64,000 bases of DNA from Gordionus sp. m RMFG-2023. Its lineage: Eukaryota; Nematomorpha; Gordioida; Chordodea; Parachordodidae. This document shows, piece by piece, positions 23,991 to 36,529 of this stretch. A model generated the notes under the pieces. That model was not told where the DNA came from. It made no database searches and worked only from the letters and a program-made list of their open reading frames with translations. The DNA lies in contig NC_088777.1 in assembly GCF_954871325.1 (NCBI RefSeq), forward strand, positions 24,467,366-24,531,365. Direction: 5' to 3'. Positions within the stretch are counted from its first letter, which is position 1. Every line of letters begins with the position of its first letter. The translations under genes and the position numbers were made by a program.

Positions 23991-26900
23991 TTTTTTTTTA
24001 ATTTTTTTTATTAATACCATTTTCTGAATCTCCTTAAAAAGCTAAACATGAATCTGCTTTTATTTTTAAAAAAAACAGTTTTTTTATTAATACCAATTTC
24101 TGAATCTCCTTAAAAAGCTTAACATGAATCTGCTTTTATTTTTTAAAAAAAAACGGTTTTTTGACCGGGGACGCGTAGTGTTTTTGAAAAAAAAAAGTGT
24201 TTTTTGAAAAAATCACTAAGTTATAAAATAGTTTAAAATATAATATTTACATATTCTGTATTCTTTTAATGAGCTAAATATGAATCCGTTTTGATTTTTT
24301 TAAAAAAACTGTATTTTGACCGAGGATGCGTAGTTTAGCCAAAAAAATTTTTCGAAAAAAAAAATTTTTTTTTTTAATTTTTTTTATTAATACCATTTTC
24401 TGAATCTCCTTAAAAAGCTAAACATGAATCTGCTTTTATTTTTAAAAAAAAAACAGTTTTTTGACCGGGGACGCGTAGTGTTTTCGAAAAAAAGTGTTTT
24501 TTCAAAAAATCACTAAGTTATTAAATAGTTTAAAATATAATATTTACATATTCTGTATTCTTTTAATGAGCTAAATATGAATCTGTTTTGATTTTTTTAA
24601 AAAAACTGTATTTTGACCGGGGACGCGTAGTTTAGCCAAAAAAAAATTTTTTTTTTAAATTTTTTTTTATTAATACCATTTTCTGAATCTTCTTAAAAAG
24701 CTAAACATGAATCTGCTTTTATTTTTTAAAAAAAACGGTTTTTTGACCGGGGACGCGTATTGTTTTTGAAAAAAAAAAGTGTTTTTTGAAAAAATCACTA
24801 AGTTATAAAATAGTTTAAAATATATTTACATATTCTGTATTCTTTTAATGAGCTAAATATGAATCCGTTTTGATTTTTTTAAAAAAACTGTATTTTGACC
24901 GGGGACGCGTAGGGATGCGTAGTTTAGCCAAAAAAAATTTTTTCGAAAAAATTTTTTTTTAAATTATTTTTATTAATACCATTTTCTGAATCTCCTTAAA
25001 AAGCTAAACATGAATCTGCTTTTATTTTTTAAAAAAAAACGGTTTTTTGACCGGGGACGCGTAGTGATTTTGAAAAAAAAAAAGTGTTTTTTGAAAAAAT
25101 CACTAAGTTATAAAATAGTTTAAAATATAATATTTACATATTCTGTATTCTTTTAATGAGCTAAATATGAATCCGTTTTGATTTTTTTAAAAAAACTGTA
25201 TTTTGACCGAGGACGCGTAGGGATGCGTAGTTTAGCCAAAAAAAAATTTTCGAAAAAATTTTTTTTTTAATTTTTTTTATTAATACTATTTTCTGAATCT
25301 CCTTAAAAAGCTAAACATGAATCTGCTTTTATTTTAAAAAAAAAACAGTTTTTTGACCGGGGACGCGTAGTGTTTTTGAAAAAAAAAAGTGTTTTTTGAA
25401 AAAATCACTAAGTTATAAAATAGTTTAAAATATAATATTTACATATTCTGTATTCTTTTAATGAGCTAAATATGAATCTGTTTTGATTTTTTAAAAAAAA
25501 TTGTATTTTGACCGGGGACGCGTAGTTTAGCCAAAAAAAAATTTTTTTTTTTAAATTTTTTTTATTAATACCATTTTCTGAATCTCCTTAAAAAGCTAAA
25601 CATGAATCTGCTTTTATTTTTTAAAAAAAAACAGTTTTTTGACCGGGGACGCGTAGTGTTTTTCGAAAAAAAGTGTTTTTTCAAAAAATCACTAAGTTAT
25701 AAAATAGTTTAAAATATAATATTTACATATTCTGTATTCTTTTAATGAGCTAAATATGAATCTGTTTTGATTTTTTTAAAAAAACTGTATTTTGACCGGG
25801 GACGCGTAGTTTAGCCAAAAAAAAATTTTTTTTTTTTTTAATTTTTATTAATACCATTTTCTGAATCTTCTTAAAAAGCTAAACATGAATCTGCTTTTAT
25901 TTTTTAAAAAAAACGGTTTTTTGACCGGGGACGCGTTAGTGTTTTTCGAAAAAATACTTTTGTGTTTTCGAAAAAAAGTGTTTTTTGAAAAAATCACTAA
26001 GTTATAAAATAGTTTAAAATATAATATTTACATATTCTGTATTCTTTTAATGAGCTAAATATGAATCCGTTTTGATTTTTTTAAAAAAACTGTATTTTGA
26101 CCGAGGACGCGTAGGGTAGCCAAAAATTTTTTAATTTTTTTTATTAATACCATTTTCTGAATCTCCTTAAAAAGCTAAACATGAATCTGCTTTTATTTTT
26201 AAAAAAAAAACAGTTTTTTGACCGGGGACGCGTAGTGTTTTCGAAAAAAAGTGTTTTTTCAAAAAATCACTAAGTTATAAAATAGTTTAAAATATAATAT
26301 TTACATATTCTGTATTCTTTTAATGAGCTAAATATGAATCCGTTTTGATTTTTTTAAAAAAACTGTATTTTGACCGGGGACGCGTAGGGATGCGTAGTTT
26401 AGCCAAAAAAAATTTTTTCGAAAAAATTTTTTTTTTTAATTATTTTTATTAATACCATTTTCTGAATCTCCTTAAAAAGCTAAACATGAATCTGCTTTTA
26501 TTTTTTAAAAAAAACGGTTTTTTGATCGGGGACGCGTAGTGTTTTTGAAAAAAAAAGTGTTTTTTGAAAAAATAACTAAGTTATAAAATAGTTTAAAATA
26601 TAATATTTACATATTCTGTATTCTTTTAATGAGCTAAATATGAATCTGTTTTGATTTTTTTAAAAAAACTGTATTTTGACCGGGGACGCGTAGGGACGCG
26701 TAGTTTAGCCAAAAAAAAAATTTTTTTTTTTAATTTTTTTTTATTAATACCATTTTCTGAATCTCCTTAAAAAGCTAAACATGAATCTGCTTTTATTTTT
26801 TAAAAAAAACAGTTTTTTGACCGGGGACGCGTAGTGTTTTTGAAAAAAAAAGTGTTTTTTGAAAAAATCACTAAGTTATAAAATAGTTTAAAATATAATA

Positions 26901-29900
26901 TTTACATATTCTGTATTCTTTTAATGAGCTAAATATGAATCTGTTTTGATTTTTTAAAAAAAATTGTATTTTGACCGGGGACGCGTAGTTTAGCCAAAAA
27001 AAAATTTTTTTTTTAAATTTTTTTTATTAATACCATTTTCTGAATCTCCTTAAAAAGCTAAACATGAATCTGCTTTTATTTTTTATAAAAAAACAGTTTT
27101 TTGACCGGGGACGCGTAGTGTTTTCGAAAAAAAGTGTTTTTTCAAAAAATCACTAAGTTATTAAATAGTTTAAAATATAATATTTACATATTCTGTATTC
27201 TTTTAATGAGCTAAATATGAATCTGTTTTGATTTTTTTAAAAAAACTGTATTTTGACCGGGGACGCGTAGTTTAGCCAAAAAAAAATTTTTTTTTTTTTA
27301 AAATTTTTTTTATTAATACCATTTTCTGAATCTTCTTAAAAAGCTAAACATGAATCTGCTTTTATTTTTTAAAAAAAACGGTTTTTTGACCGGGGACGCG
27401 TAGTGTTTTCGAAAAAAAGTGTTTTTTGAAAAAATCACTAAGTTATAAAATAGTTTAAAATATAATATTTACATATTCTGTATTCTTTTAATGAGCTAAA
27501 TATGAATCCGTTTTGATTTTTTTAAAAAAACTGTATTTTGACCGAGGACGCGTAGGGTAGCCAAAAATTTTTTAATTTTTTTTATTAATACCATTTTCTG
27601 AATCTCCTTAAAAAGCTAAACATGAATCTGCTTTTATTTTTAAAAAAAAAACAGTTTTTTGACCGGGGACGCGTAGTGTTTTCGAAAAAAAGTGTTTTTT
27701 CAAAAAATCACTAAGTTATTAAATAGTTTAAAATATAATATTTACATATTCTGTATTCTTTTAATGAGCTAAATATGAATCTGTTTTGATTTTTTAAAAA
27801 AAACTGTAGACCGGGGACGCATAGTTTAGCCAAAAAAAAAATTTTTTTTTTAATTTTTTTTTTTAATTTTTTTTATTAATACCATTTTCTGAATCTTCTT
27901 AAAAAGCTAAACATGAATCTGCTTTTATTTTTTAAAAAAAACGGTTTTTTGACCGGGGACGCGTAGTGTTTTTGAAAAAAAAAGTGTTTTTTGAAAAAAT
28001 CACTAAGTTATAAAATAGTTTAAAATATAATATTTACATATTCTGTATTCTTTTAATGAGCTAAATATGAATCCGTTTTAATTTTTTTAAAAAAACTGTA
28101 TTTTGACCGGGGACGCGTAGGGATGCGTAGTTTAGCCAAAAAAAAATTTTCGAAAAAATTTTTTTTTTTAATTTTTTTTATTAATACCATTTTCTGAATC
28201 TCCTTAAAAAGCTAAACTTAATCTGCTTTTATTTTTAAAAAAAAACAGTTTTTTGACCGGGGACGCGTAGTGTTTTTGAAAAAAAAAGTGTTTTTTGAAA
28301 AAATCACTAAGTTATAAAATAGTTTAAAATATAATATTTACATATTCTGTATTCTTTTAATGAGCTAAATATGAATCTGTTTTGATTTTTTAAAAAAAAT
28401 TGTATTTTGACCGGGGACGCGTAGTTTAGCCAAAAAAAAATTTTTTTTTTAAATTTTTTTTATTAATACCATTTTCTGAATCTCCTTAAAAAGCTAAACA
28501 TGAATCTGCTTTTATTTTTTAAAAAAAACGGTTTTTTGATCGGGGACGCGTAGTGTTTTTGAAAAAAAAAGTGTTTTTTGAAAAAATAACTAAGTTATAA
28601 AATAGTTTAAAATATAATATTTACATATTCTGTATTCTTTTAATGAGCTAAATATGAATCCGTTTTGATTTTTTTAAAAAAACTGTATTTTGACCGGGGA
28701 CGCGTAGGGATGCGTAGTTTAGCCAAAAAAAATTTTTTCGAAAAAATTTTTTTTTTAATTATTTTTATTAATACCATTTTCTGAATCTCCTTAAAAAGCT
28801 AAACATGAATCTGCTTTTATTTTTTAAAAAAAACGGTTTTTTGATCGGGGACGCGTAGTGTTTTTGAAAAAAAAAGTGTTTTTTGAAAAAATAACTAAGT
28901 TATAAAATAGTTTAAAATATAATATTTACATATTCTGTATTCTTTTAATGAGCTAAATATGAATCTGTTTTGATTTTTTTAAAAAAACTGTATTTTGACC
29001 GGGGACGCGTAGGGACGCGTAGTTTAGCCAAAAAAAAATTTTTTTTTTTAATTTTTTTTTATTAATACCATTTTCTGAATCTCCTTAAAAAGCTAAACAT
29101 GAATCTGCTTTTATTTTTTAAAAAAAACAGTTTTTTGACCGGGGACGCGTAGTGTTTTCGAAAAAAAGTGTTTTTTCAAAAAATCACTAAGTTATTAAAT
29201 AGTTTAAAATATAATATTTACATATTCTGTATTCTTTTAATGAGCTAAATATGAATCTGTTTTGATTTTTTTTAAAAAACTGTATTTTGACCGGGGACGC
29301 GTAGTTTAGCCAAAAAAAAATTTTTTTTTTTTAAATTTTTTTTTATTAATACCATTTTCTGAATCTTCTTAAAAAGCTAAACATGAATCTGCTTTTATTT
29401 TTTAAAAAAAACGGTTTTTTGACCGGGGACGCGTAGTGTTTTCGAAAAAAAGTGTTTTTTGAAAAAATCACTAAGTTATAAAATAGTTTAAAATATAATA
29501 TTTACATATTCTGTATTCTTTTAATGAGCTAAATATGAATCCGTTTTGATTTTTTTAAAAAAACTGTATTTTGACCGAGGACGCGTAGGGATGCGTAGTT
29601 TAGCCAAAAAAAATTTTTTCGAAAAAATTTTTTTTATTAATACCATTTTCTGAATCTCCTTAAAAAGCTAAACATGAATCTGCTTTTATTTTTTAAAAAA
29701 AAACAGTTTTTTGACCGGGGACGCGTAGTGTTTTCGAAAAAAAGTGTTTTTTCAAAAAATCACTAAGTTATTAAATAGTTTAAAATATAATATTTACATA
29801 TTCTGTATTCTTTTAATGAGCTAAATATGAATCTGTTTTGATTTTTTTAAAAAAACTGTATTTTGACCGGGGACGCGTAGTTTAGCCAAAAAAAAATTTT

Positions 29901-32900
29901 TTTTTTTTTAAAATTTTTTTTATTAATACCATTTTCTGAATCTTCTTAAAAAGCTAAACATGAATCTGCTTTTATTTTTTAAAAAAAACGGTTTTTTGAC
30001 CGGGGACGCGTAGTGTTTTCAAAAAAAAGTGTTTTTTGAAAAAATCACTAAGTTATAAAATAGTTTAAAATATAATATTTACATATTCTGTATTCTTTTA
30101 ATGAGCTAAATATGAATCCGTTTTGATTTTTTTAAAAAAACTGTATTTTGACCGAGGACGCGTAGGGTAGCCAAAAATTTTTTAATTTTTTTTATTAATA
30201 CCATTTTCTGAATCTCCTTAAAAAGCTAAACATGAATCTGCTTTTATTTTTAAAAAAAAAACAGTTTTTTGACCGGGGACGCGTAGTGTTTTCGAAAAAA
30301 AGTGTTTTTTCAAAAAATCACTAAGTTATTAAATAGTTTAAAATATAATATTTACATATTCTGTATTCTTTTAATGAGCTAAATATGAATCTGTTTTGAT
30401 TTTTTAAAAAAAACTGTATTTTGACCGGGGACGCATAGTTTAGCCAAAAAAAAAAATTTTTTTTTTAATTTTTTTTTTTAATTTTTTTTATTAATACCAT
30501 TTTCTGAATCTTCTTAAAAAGCTAAACATGAATCTGCTTTTATTTTTTTAAAAAAACGGTTTTTTGACCGGGGACGCGTAGTGTTTTTGAAAAAAAAAGT
30601 GTTTTTTGAAAAAATCACTAAGTTATAAAATAGTTTAAAATATAATATTTACATATTCTGTATTCTTTTAATGAGCTAAATATGAATCCGTTTTAATTTT
30701 TTTAAAAAAACTGTATTTTGACCGGGGACGCGTAGGGATGCGTAGTTTAGCCAAAAAAAAATTTTCGAAAAAATTTTTTTTTTTAATTTTTTTTATTAAT
30801 ACCATTTTCTGAATCTCCTTAAAAAGCTAAACTTAATCTGCTTTTATTTTTAAAAAAAAACAGTTTTTTGACCGGGGACGCGTAGTGTTTTTGAAAAAAA
30901 AAAGTGTTTTTTGAAAAAATCACTAAGTTATAAAATAGTTTAAAATATAATATTTACATATTCTGTATTCTTTTAATGAGCTAAATATGAATCTGTTTTG
31001 ATTTTTTAAAAAAAATTGTATTTTGACCGGGGACGCGTAGTTTAGCCAAAAAAAAATTTTTTTTTTTAAATTTTTTTTATTAATACTATTTTCTGAATCT
31101 CCTTAAAAAGCTAAACATGAATCTGCTTTTATTTTTTAAAAAAAACGGTTTTTTGATCGGGGACGCGTAGTGTTTTTGAAAAAAAAAGTGTTTTTTGAAA
31201 AAATAACTAAGTTATAAAATAGTTTAAAATATAATATTTACATATTCTGTATTCTTTTAATGAGCTAAATATGAATCCGTTTTGATTTTTTTAAAAAAAC
31301 TGTATTTTGACCGGGGACGCGTAGGGATGCGTAGTTTAGCCAAAAAAAATTTTTTCGAAAAAATTTTTTTTTTAATTATTTTTATTAATACCATTTTCTG
31401 AATCTCCTTAAAAAGCTAAACATGAATCTGCTTTTATTTTTTAAAAAAAACGGTTTTTTGATCGGGGACGCGTAGTGTTTTTGAAAAAAAAAGTGTTTTT
31501 TGAAATAACTAAGTTATAAAATAGTTTAAAATATAATATTTACATATTCTGTATTCTTTTAATGAGCTAAATATGAATCTGTTTTGATTTTTTTAAAAAA
31601 ACTGTATTTTGACCGGGGACGCGTAGGGACGCGTAGTTTAGCCAAAAAAAAAATTTTTTTTTTTAATTTTTTTTTATTAATACCATTTTCTGAATCTCCT
31701 TAAAAAGCTAAACATGAATCTGCTTTTATTTTTTAAAAAAAAACAGTTTTTTGACCGGGGACGCGTAGTGTTTTCGAAAAAAAGTGTTTTTTCAAAAAAT
31801 CACTAAGTTATTAAATAGTTTAAAATATAATATTTACATATTCTGTATTCTTTTAATGAGCTAAATATGAATCTGTTTTGATTTTTTTTAAAAAACTGTA
31901 TTTTGACCGGGGACGCGTAGTTTAGCCAAAAAAAATTTTTTTTTTTTTAAATTTTTTTTTATTAATACCATTTTCTGAATCTTCTTAAAAAGCTAAACAT
32001 GAATCTGCTTTTATTTTTTAAAAAAAACGGTTTTTTGACCGGGGACGCGTAGTGTTTTCGAAAAAAAGTGTTTTTTGAAAAAATCACTAAGTTATAAAAT
32101 AGTTTAAAATATAATATTTACATATTCTGTATTCTTTTAATGAGCTAAATATGAATCCGTTTTGATTTTTTTAAAAAAACTGTATTTTGACCGAGGACGC
32201 GTAGGGATGCGTAGTTTAGCCAAAAAAAATTTTTTCGAAAAAATTTTTTTTATTAATACCATTTTCTGAATCTCCTTAAAAAGCTAAACATGAATCTGCT
32301 TTTATTTTTAAAAAAAAAACAGTTTTTTGACCGGGGACGCGTAGTGTTTTCGAAAAAAAGTGTTTTTTCAAAAAATCACTAAGTTATTAAATAGTTTAAA
32401 ATATAATATTTACATATTCTGTATTCTTTTAATGAGCTAAATATGAATCTGTTTTGATTTTTTAAAAAAAACTGTATTTTGACCGGGGACGCATAGTTTA
32501 GCCAAAAAAAATTTTTTTTTTTAATTTTTTTTATTAATACTATTTTCTGAATCTTCTTAAAAAGCTAAACATGAATCTGCTTTTATTTTTTAAAAAAAAC
32601 GGTTTTTTGATCGGGGACGCATAGTGTTTTTGAAAAAAAAAGTGTTTTTTGAAAAAAATCACTAAGTTATAAAATAGTTTAAAATATAATATTTACATAT
32701 TCTGTATTCTTTTAATGAGCTAAATATGAATCTGTTTTGATTTTTTAAAAAAAACTGTATTTTGACCGGGGACGCATAGGGACGCGTAGTTTAGCCAAAA
32801 AAAAATTTTTTTTTTAAATTTTTTTTATTAATACCATTTTCTGAATCTCCTTAAAAAGCTAAACATGAATCTGCTTTTATTTTAAAAAAAAAACGGTTTT

Positions 32901-33549
32901 TTGATCGGGGACGCGTAGTGTTTTTGAAAAAAAGTGTTTTTTGAAAAAATCACTAAGTTATAAAATAGTTTAAAATATAATATTTACATATTCTGTATTC
33001 TTTTAATGAGCTAAATATGAATCTGTTTTGATTTTTTTAAAAAAACTGTATTTTGACCGGGGACGCGTAGGGACGCGTAGTTTAGCCAAAAAAAAAATTT
33101 TTTTTTTAATTTTTTTTTATTAATACCATTTTCTGAATCTCCTTAAAAAGCTAAACATGAATCTGCTTTTATTTTTTAAAAAAAAAAGGTTTTTTGACCG
33201 GGGACGCGTAGTGTTTTTGAAAAAAAAAGTGTTTTTTGAAAAAATCACTAAGTTATAAAATAGTTTAAAATATAATATTTACATATTCTGTATTCTTTTA
33301 ATAAGCTAAATATGAATCCGTTTTGATTTTTTAAAAAAAACTGTATTTTGACCGGGGACGCGTAGTTTATTTTTTAAAAAAATATATTTTTGTAAATTTT
33401 ATATAGTTACCGTATTTTTTTTAAATTAAAAAAAACATTTTCTAACTCATCTTATAAAGCTTAATAAGATTTCTTATTAATATTAATAAAAATAAGTCGT
33501 TTTGACCGGGGACGCGTAGTTTTCGGGGACGCGTATTTTAGTCATTCCC
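23990..33549 (-). repeat. Right arm of the foldback element, expanded
   Basis: The same A/B units as the left arm in reverse orientation (TTTTGACCGGGGACGCGTAG), about 9.5 kb against about 3.6 kb on the left. Rare variants recur at a fixed spacing. GCTAAACTTAATCTG (lacking ATG) is at 28211 and 30826. A GACGCGTAGGGTAGCC junction is near 26105, 27548 and 30168. A GACGCATAG variant is near 27815 and 30430. These show a segmental repeat of about 2.6 kb laid over the dimer repeat. Confidence 0.9.
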
Positions 33550-33834
33550 ATGAAAATCAATCATTGTTTATTATAAATTAATAAATAGAAATAATATTCA
33601 TGAATTACAAAAAGGATTTATAGATATTATTTATATTTAAATATATATAGTTACAATATATATCTAATATCATTTAAATTAAAAAAGATTATATAGATAT
33701 ATTTATTGTCCTTTAAATAGAATGGTTTTGGTCAGCTTCTGACGAATGTTGGTATTTTCATTTTTATTTTGTTTATCTGCAAAATGATAAAATCTTATGT
33801 TTATGTAACGTTCAACTATTAATCTAATTAATTT

Positions 33835-35480
33835 TTAATAATGGCTAGATGTTTCTTCTTGATCTAGCATGTGATCAACCAGATTATCAAAAATATTTGT
33901 TTCTATCACTTTTGAAATCACAAAAGATACTATTCGTTTAAATATACAAGGCCTTTTAATTTGATTATTATGTTCAAATGTACGGAAACCACTTTCAGCA
34001 TATTGGCATAATCTAGATACATCTCTGGAAGGAATTATTAATCCCTGATTGTTTTTAATTATAGCTCTCTTGATCTTTACAATTTTTAACAATCATTGCA
34101 GAAATACATATATAACACTTTACCTTATTTTCGAATATAAGTTTACGTGTTATATATCCTGATATATAAGTTGCGATGTTATCAACGAATGGCGATAATT
34201 TTTGGATATCTGGAACATCTATAAAAGAAAAATCTATAGCTTGTATATTGTCATCATCATTATCTTGATAATCTCCACAAAAAAGATTTGTATTATCGAG
34301 TGGAATACAATTACCTGTGCATAAGGCTCCCATCTTTGCTATCATAACGCCTCTTATAGCTGATCGTAATTGATAGGCAGAAGGGTTATTATTAAAACCT
34401 CCTCTGCTTCGTAAACAGCTAAAGAAGAGCTCTAGATGATCTTGAGATGTTTTGTAGGTTAAAAGATATCTAAAATATGAAAAGCAATAAATATACAAAA
34501 TATATATAATGCTAAATAAAATACTTGAGTTTGGGGTTAGGTCCTAATAATAATTCCCTCCCAATTCCCAAAATGCTTTTCATTGACAAGATTAAGCCTA
34601 TAATGCAGACTTTTTTTTTGATCTATAAACGTATTTTCCACTTTCAAACTTTAAGGATTTTAAAGTTGTAATGCACATCTCAAAAAAATTTTCATAATAA
34701 GAAAGTGAATTTGTAGTTAGTGGTTTTTTAAACCCTTTAGCAACTATGTTCCGTGTATTTAAAAAGTCAAACATTCTATAAAAATATGATTTAAAATATT
34801 AATATATTTTAATACTGATCAATCATTTGAATAAAGTCAACTGTGCTCTCACAATTTTCAAATCCATCAATCTTTAGCTCTTGTGCCAAAAGATTACCTT
34901 TTGTACAGCAAGTTTAACCTTTAAAAAAAATATAAGTATTGTAGTATTTTTAATTGTACTTTCATTTTTTGTTTGTGATAGTCAATATGAGATTTATTAA
35001 TTTTATTAGCAGCACGAAGTCCTTCTTTATCTTGTAAATTGTGAAGATTAGCTATATATTTCCAATTTATTATCTATTAATTTATAAAAATATATATTTT
35101 AATAGTAATTTAATTACTGATCCATTATTATAAATTAAAATTTTTTATCACCGAGAAGATTTCCAACAACTTAATCATGTGGCATACGTAAGGGATGCCT
35201 GTAAAAAAATTTTTTAATTGATCCTCCCCTTCACCACATATTAAATTTTTATTCTTCAAATGTTTAATAATTGATTTTAAATCAATAATCTTCTTATTTC
35301 TTATAGTTTCCCTCTTATAAGAGGCGCTCATTTTTTTTCTTAATTTTAAAATATATTTATCTTGATATTTGATCTTTCTTGATAAGAATGATAAATTGGC
35401 TGTATATATATGATCATTGGCTATTGTTTGTGAAGCATATTTTCTCTTAATTAAAATATAGACAAATAATAAATCTCACA
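33835..35480 (-). pseudogene. P-element transposase (THAP9-like), decayed
   Basis: Read on minus from 35480. A coiled region (RKIKYQDKYILKLRKK, then 35331-35128) is followed by FENCESTVDFIQMIDQ (about 34870-34810). Next come FDFLNTRNIVAKGFKKPL (about 34780-34720), then 34498-34055 with LLTYKTSQDHLELFFSCLRS and RGGFNNNPSAYQLR, and finally 34092-33835 with NQGLIIPSRDVSRLC. These follow the order of P/THAP9 transposases. The SQDHLELFF block and the RGGFNNNP block are the best diagnostic parts. Introns with GT-AG ends are likely between blocks. The THAP DNA-binding domain at the N-terminus was not found, and the last two frames overlap with a shift, so it is dead. Confidence 0.83.
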
Positions 35481-35694
35481 AGAATTTTAATAAATAGGGC
35501 TTACATGACTAGCAGGTTTCTCCAAATCTACATCTTCAAGAATACCAAAAAATTAGAAAATATATTGCAGCTTTTTACATGAGAAAAATTGCTTTATAGG
35601 TTACCAAAATGGCGTCCCCAGCTGATTTGTATTGATGTATAGTTTTAATGAATGAATCGTCAGTCTAGGTATATTATATGTCATTGATACATAT

Positions 35695-36505
35695 CATGTA
35701 TAATCAAACGATGATCCCTATCATATATGCACTTCTTCCAGATAAAAGGAAGGAGTCATATATTGAGCTATTTCAAATAATCGTGGAATATGGGACATTG
35801 AATGGTATCCAGTTTTTACCAGACATGGCACAAACCGACTATGAAGCAGGAGCGATATCTGCTCTAGAATTTGTATTTCCCAATATTTTAGTAAAGGGTA
35901 AAGTTTAAATTATTTATAGTTGTAACATAATTTATTTTTAGGCTGCTTCCTACACTTTACGCAGGTTGGCGTAAAGTTCAGCATTTAGGCTTAGTCAAGC
36001 AGTATAAAAAAGAGACTGCTGTATACACTATTGTTCGAAAGATGAGTGTACTCCCTTTATGCAAGAGAGAGGACATTCAAGTAGTTCGTTATTCTTGTGT
36101 AGATCTAGCAGCCAATGACCCGTTAATATTAAGCTTCTTAATATATATATATATACTACCTGAATAAATTCTGATGCAATCTTTCCTCATGAAATTTGGA
36201 CCAGGTAATTATTTCATTTTTATTAATTCCTCTTTATATAAAAGTTTATAATATTTTTAACATTTAATACATTGTTTGGTATTAGGTATAAGATTCAAGG
36301 TCCTCGCAGTAATTATCATCTCGAAGGATATCACCATTCCCTCGAGCGAATGGCAAAGAATGCTCATCCGGACATATATTCATTAATTCGCGTTTTAAAA
36401 GATAACCAACGCCTGACAGAACTTAAAGTTATACAAATCAATAACGGGGAAATAGTTACGGGGAAAAATAAAAAATATGTGATAATTAATAAAAAAAAAT
36501 TGTAA
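35695..36505 (+). pseudogene. MULE transposase, 3' half: second Asp, zinc-binding block and Glu
   Basis: Continues the MULE after the P element. IPIIYALLPDKRKESYIELF is followed by QTDYEAGAISALEFVFPN, where the TDYE Asp is the second catalytic residue. A short intron (about 35903-35941) leads to GCFLHFTQ, the conserved CxxH of the family, then after a one-base slip WRKVQHLGL. A second intron ends near 36285, and GPRSNYHLEGYHHSLERMA follows, carrying the catalytic Glu region. The protein ends at 36505. Order and spacing match MULE transposases. The slip, and missing sequence near 36120-36180, make it non-functional. Confidence 0.82.
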
Positions 36506-36529
36506 ACTTAACAGCATTATATGATATTA

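Larger units (their letters stand above)
19877..33549. mobile_element. Giant foldback element, 13,673 bp
   Basis: Outer ends are inverted repeats: GGGAATGACTAAAATACGCG on the left and its reverse complement on the right, ending GTCATTCCC. They are flanked by an exact 8-bp TSD ATGAAAAT (19869-19876 and 33550-33557). The outermost about 150-170 bp of both arms match as a distinct terminal unit (GACTTATTTTTATTAATATT, ACGGTAACTATATAAAATTT). The rest of each arm is a tandem array of one box-bearing repeat, in opposite orientation in the two arms. A unique spacer of about 545 bp separates the arms. No coding sequence was found. The layout recalls Drosophila Foldback and Galileo elements, whose terminal repeats also contain tandem subrepeats. 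The family is not known to me. Confidence 0.92.
18736..35686 (-). mobile_element. P-superfamily element, 3.3 kb plus a 13.7-kb insert
   Basis: Both ends begin CAATGACATATAATATACC and stay matched for about 45 bp (AGACTGACGATTCATTCATT). A second shared block, GCCATTTTGGTAAC, lies about 100 bp in. An exact 8-bp TSD ATACATAT is at 18728-18735 and 35687-35694, as expected for P elements. Subtracting the foldback insert (19877-33549 plus one TSD) leaves about 3270 bp, a normal P-element size. The transposase is on the minus strand near the right end. 18780-19868 is its 3' side, with no coding sequence I can recognise. Confidence 0.9.

Noticed and set aside
19877-33549. Possible CRISPR array or plain satellite
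   Set aside because: The units are 125-155 bp with no unique spacers, and the whole block has transposon termini and a TSD, so it is better described as a foldback element.
18736-35686. Polinton/Maverick because of the 17-kb span with inverted ends
   Set aside because: The only coding sequence is a P-type transposase, the TSD is 8 bp, and most of the length is the later foldback insertion.
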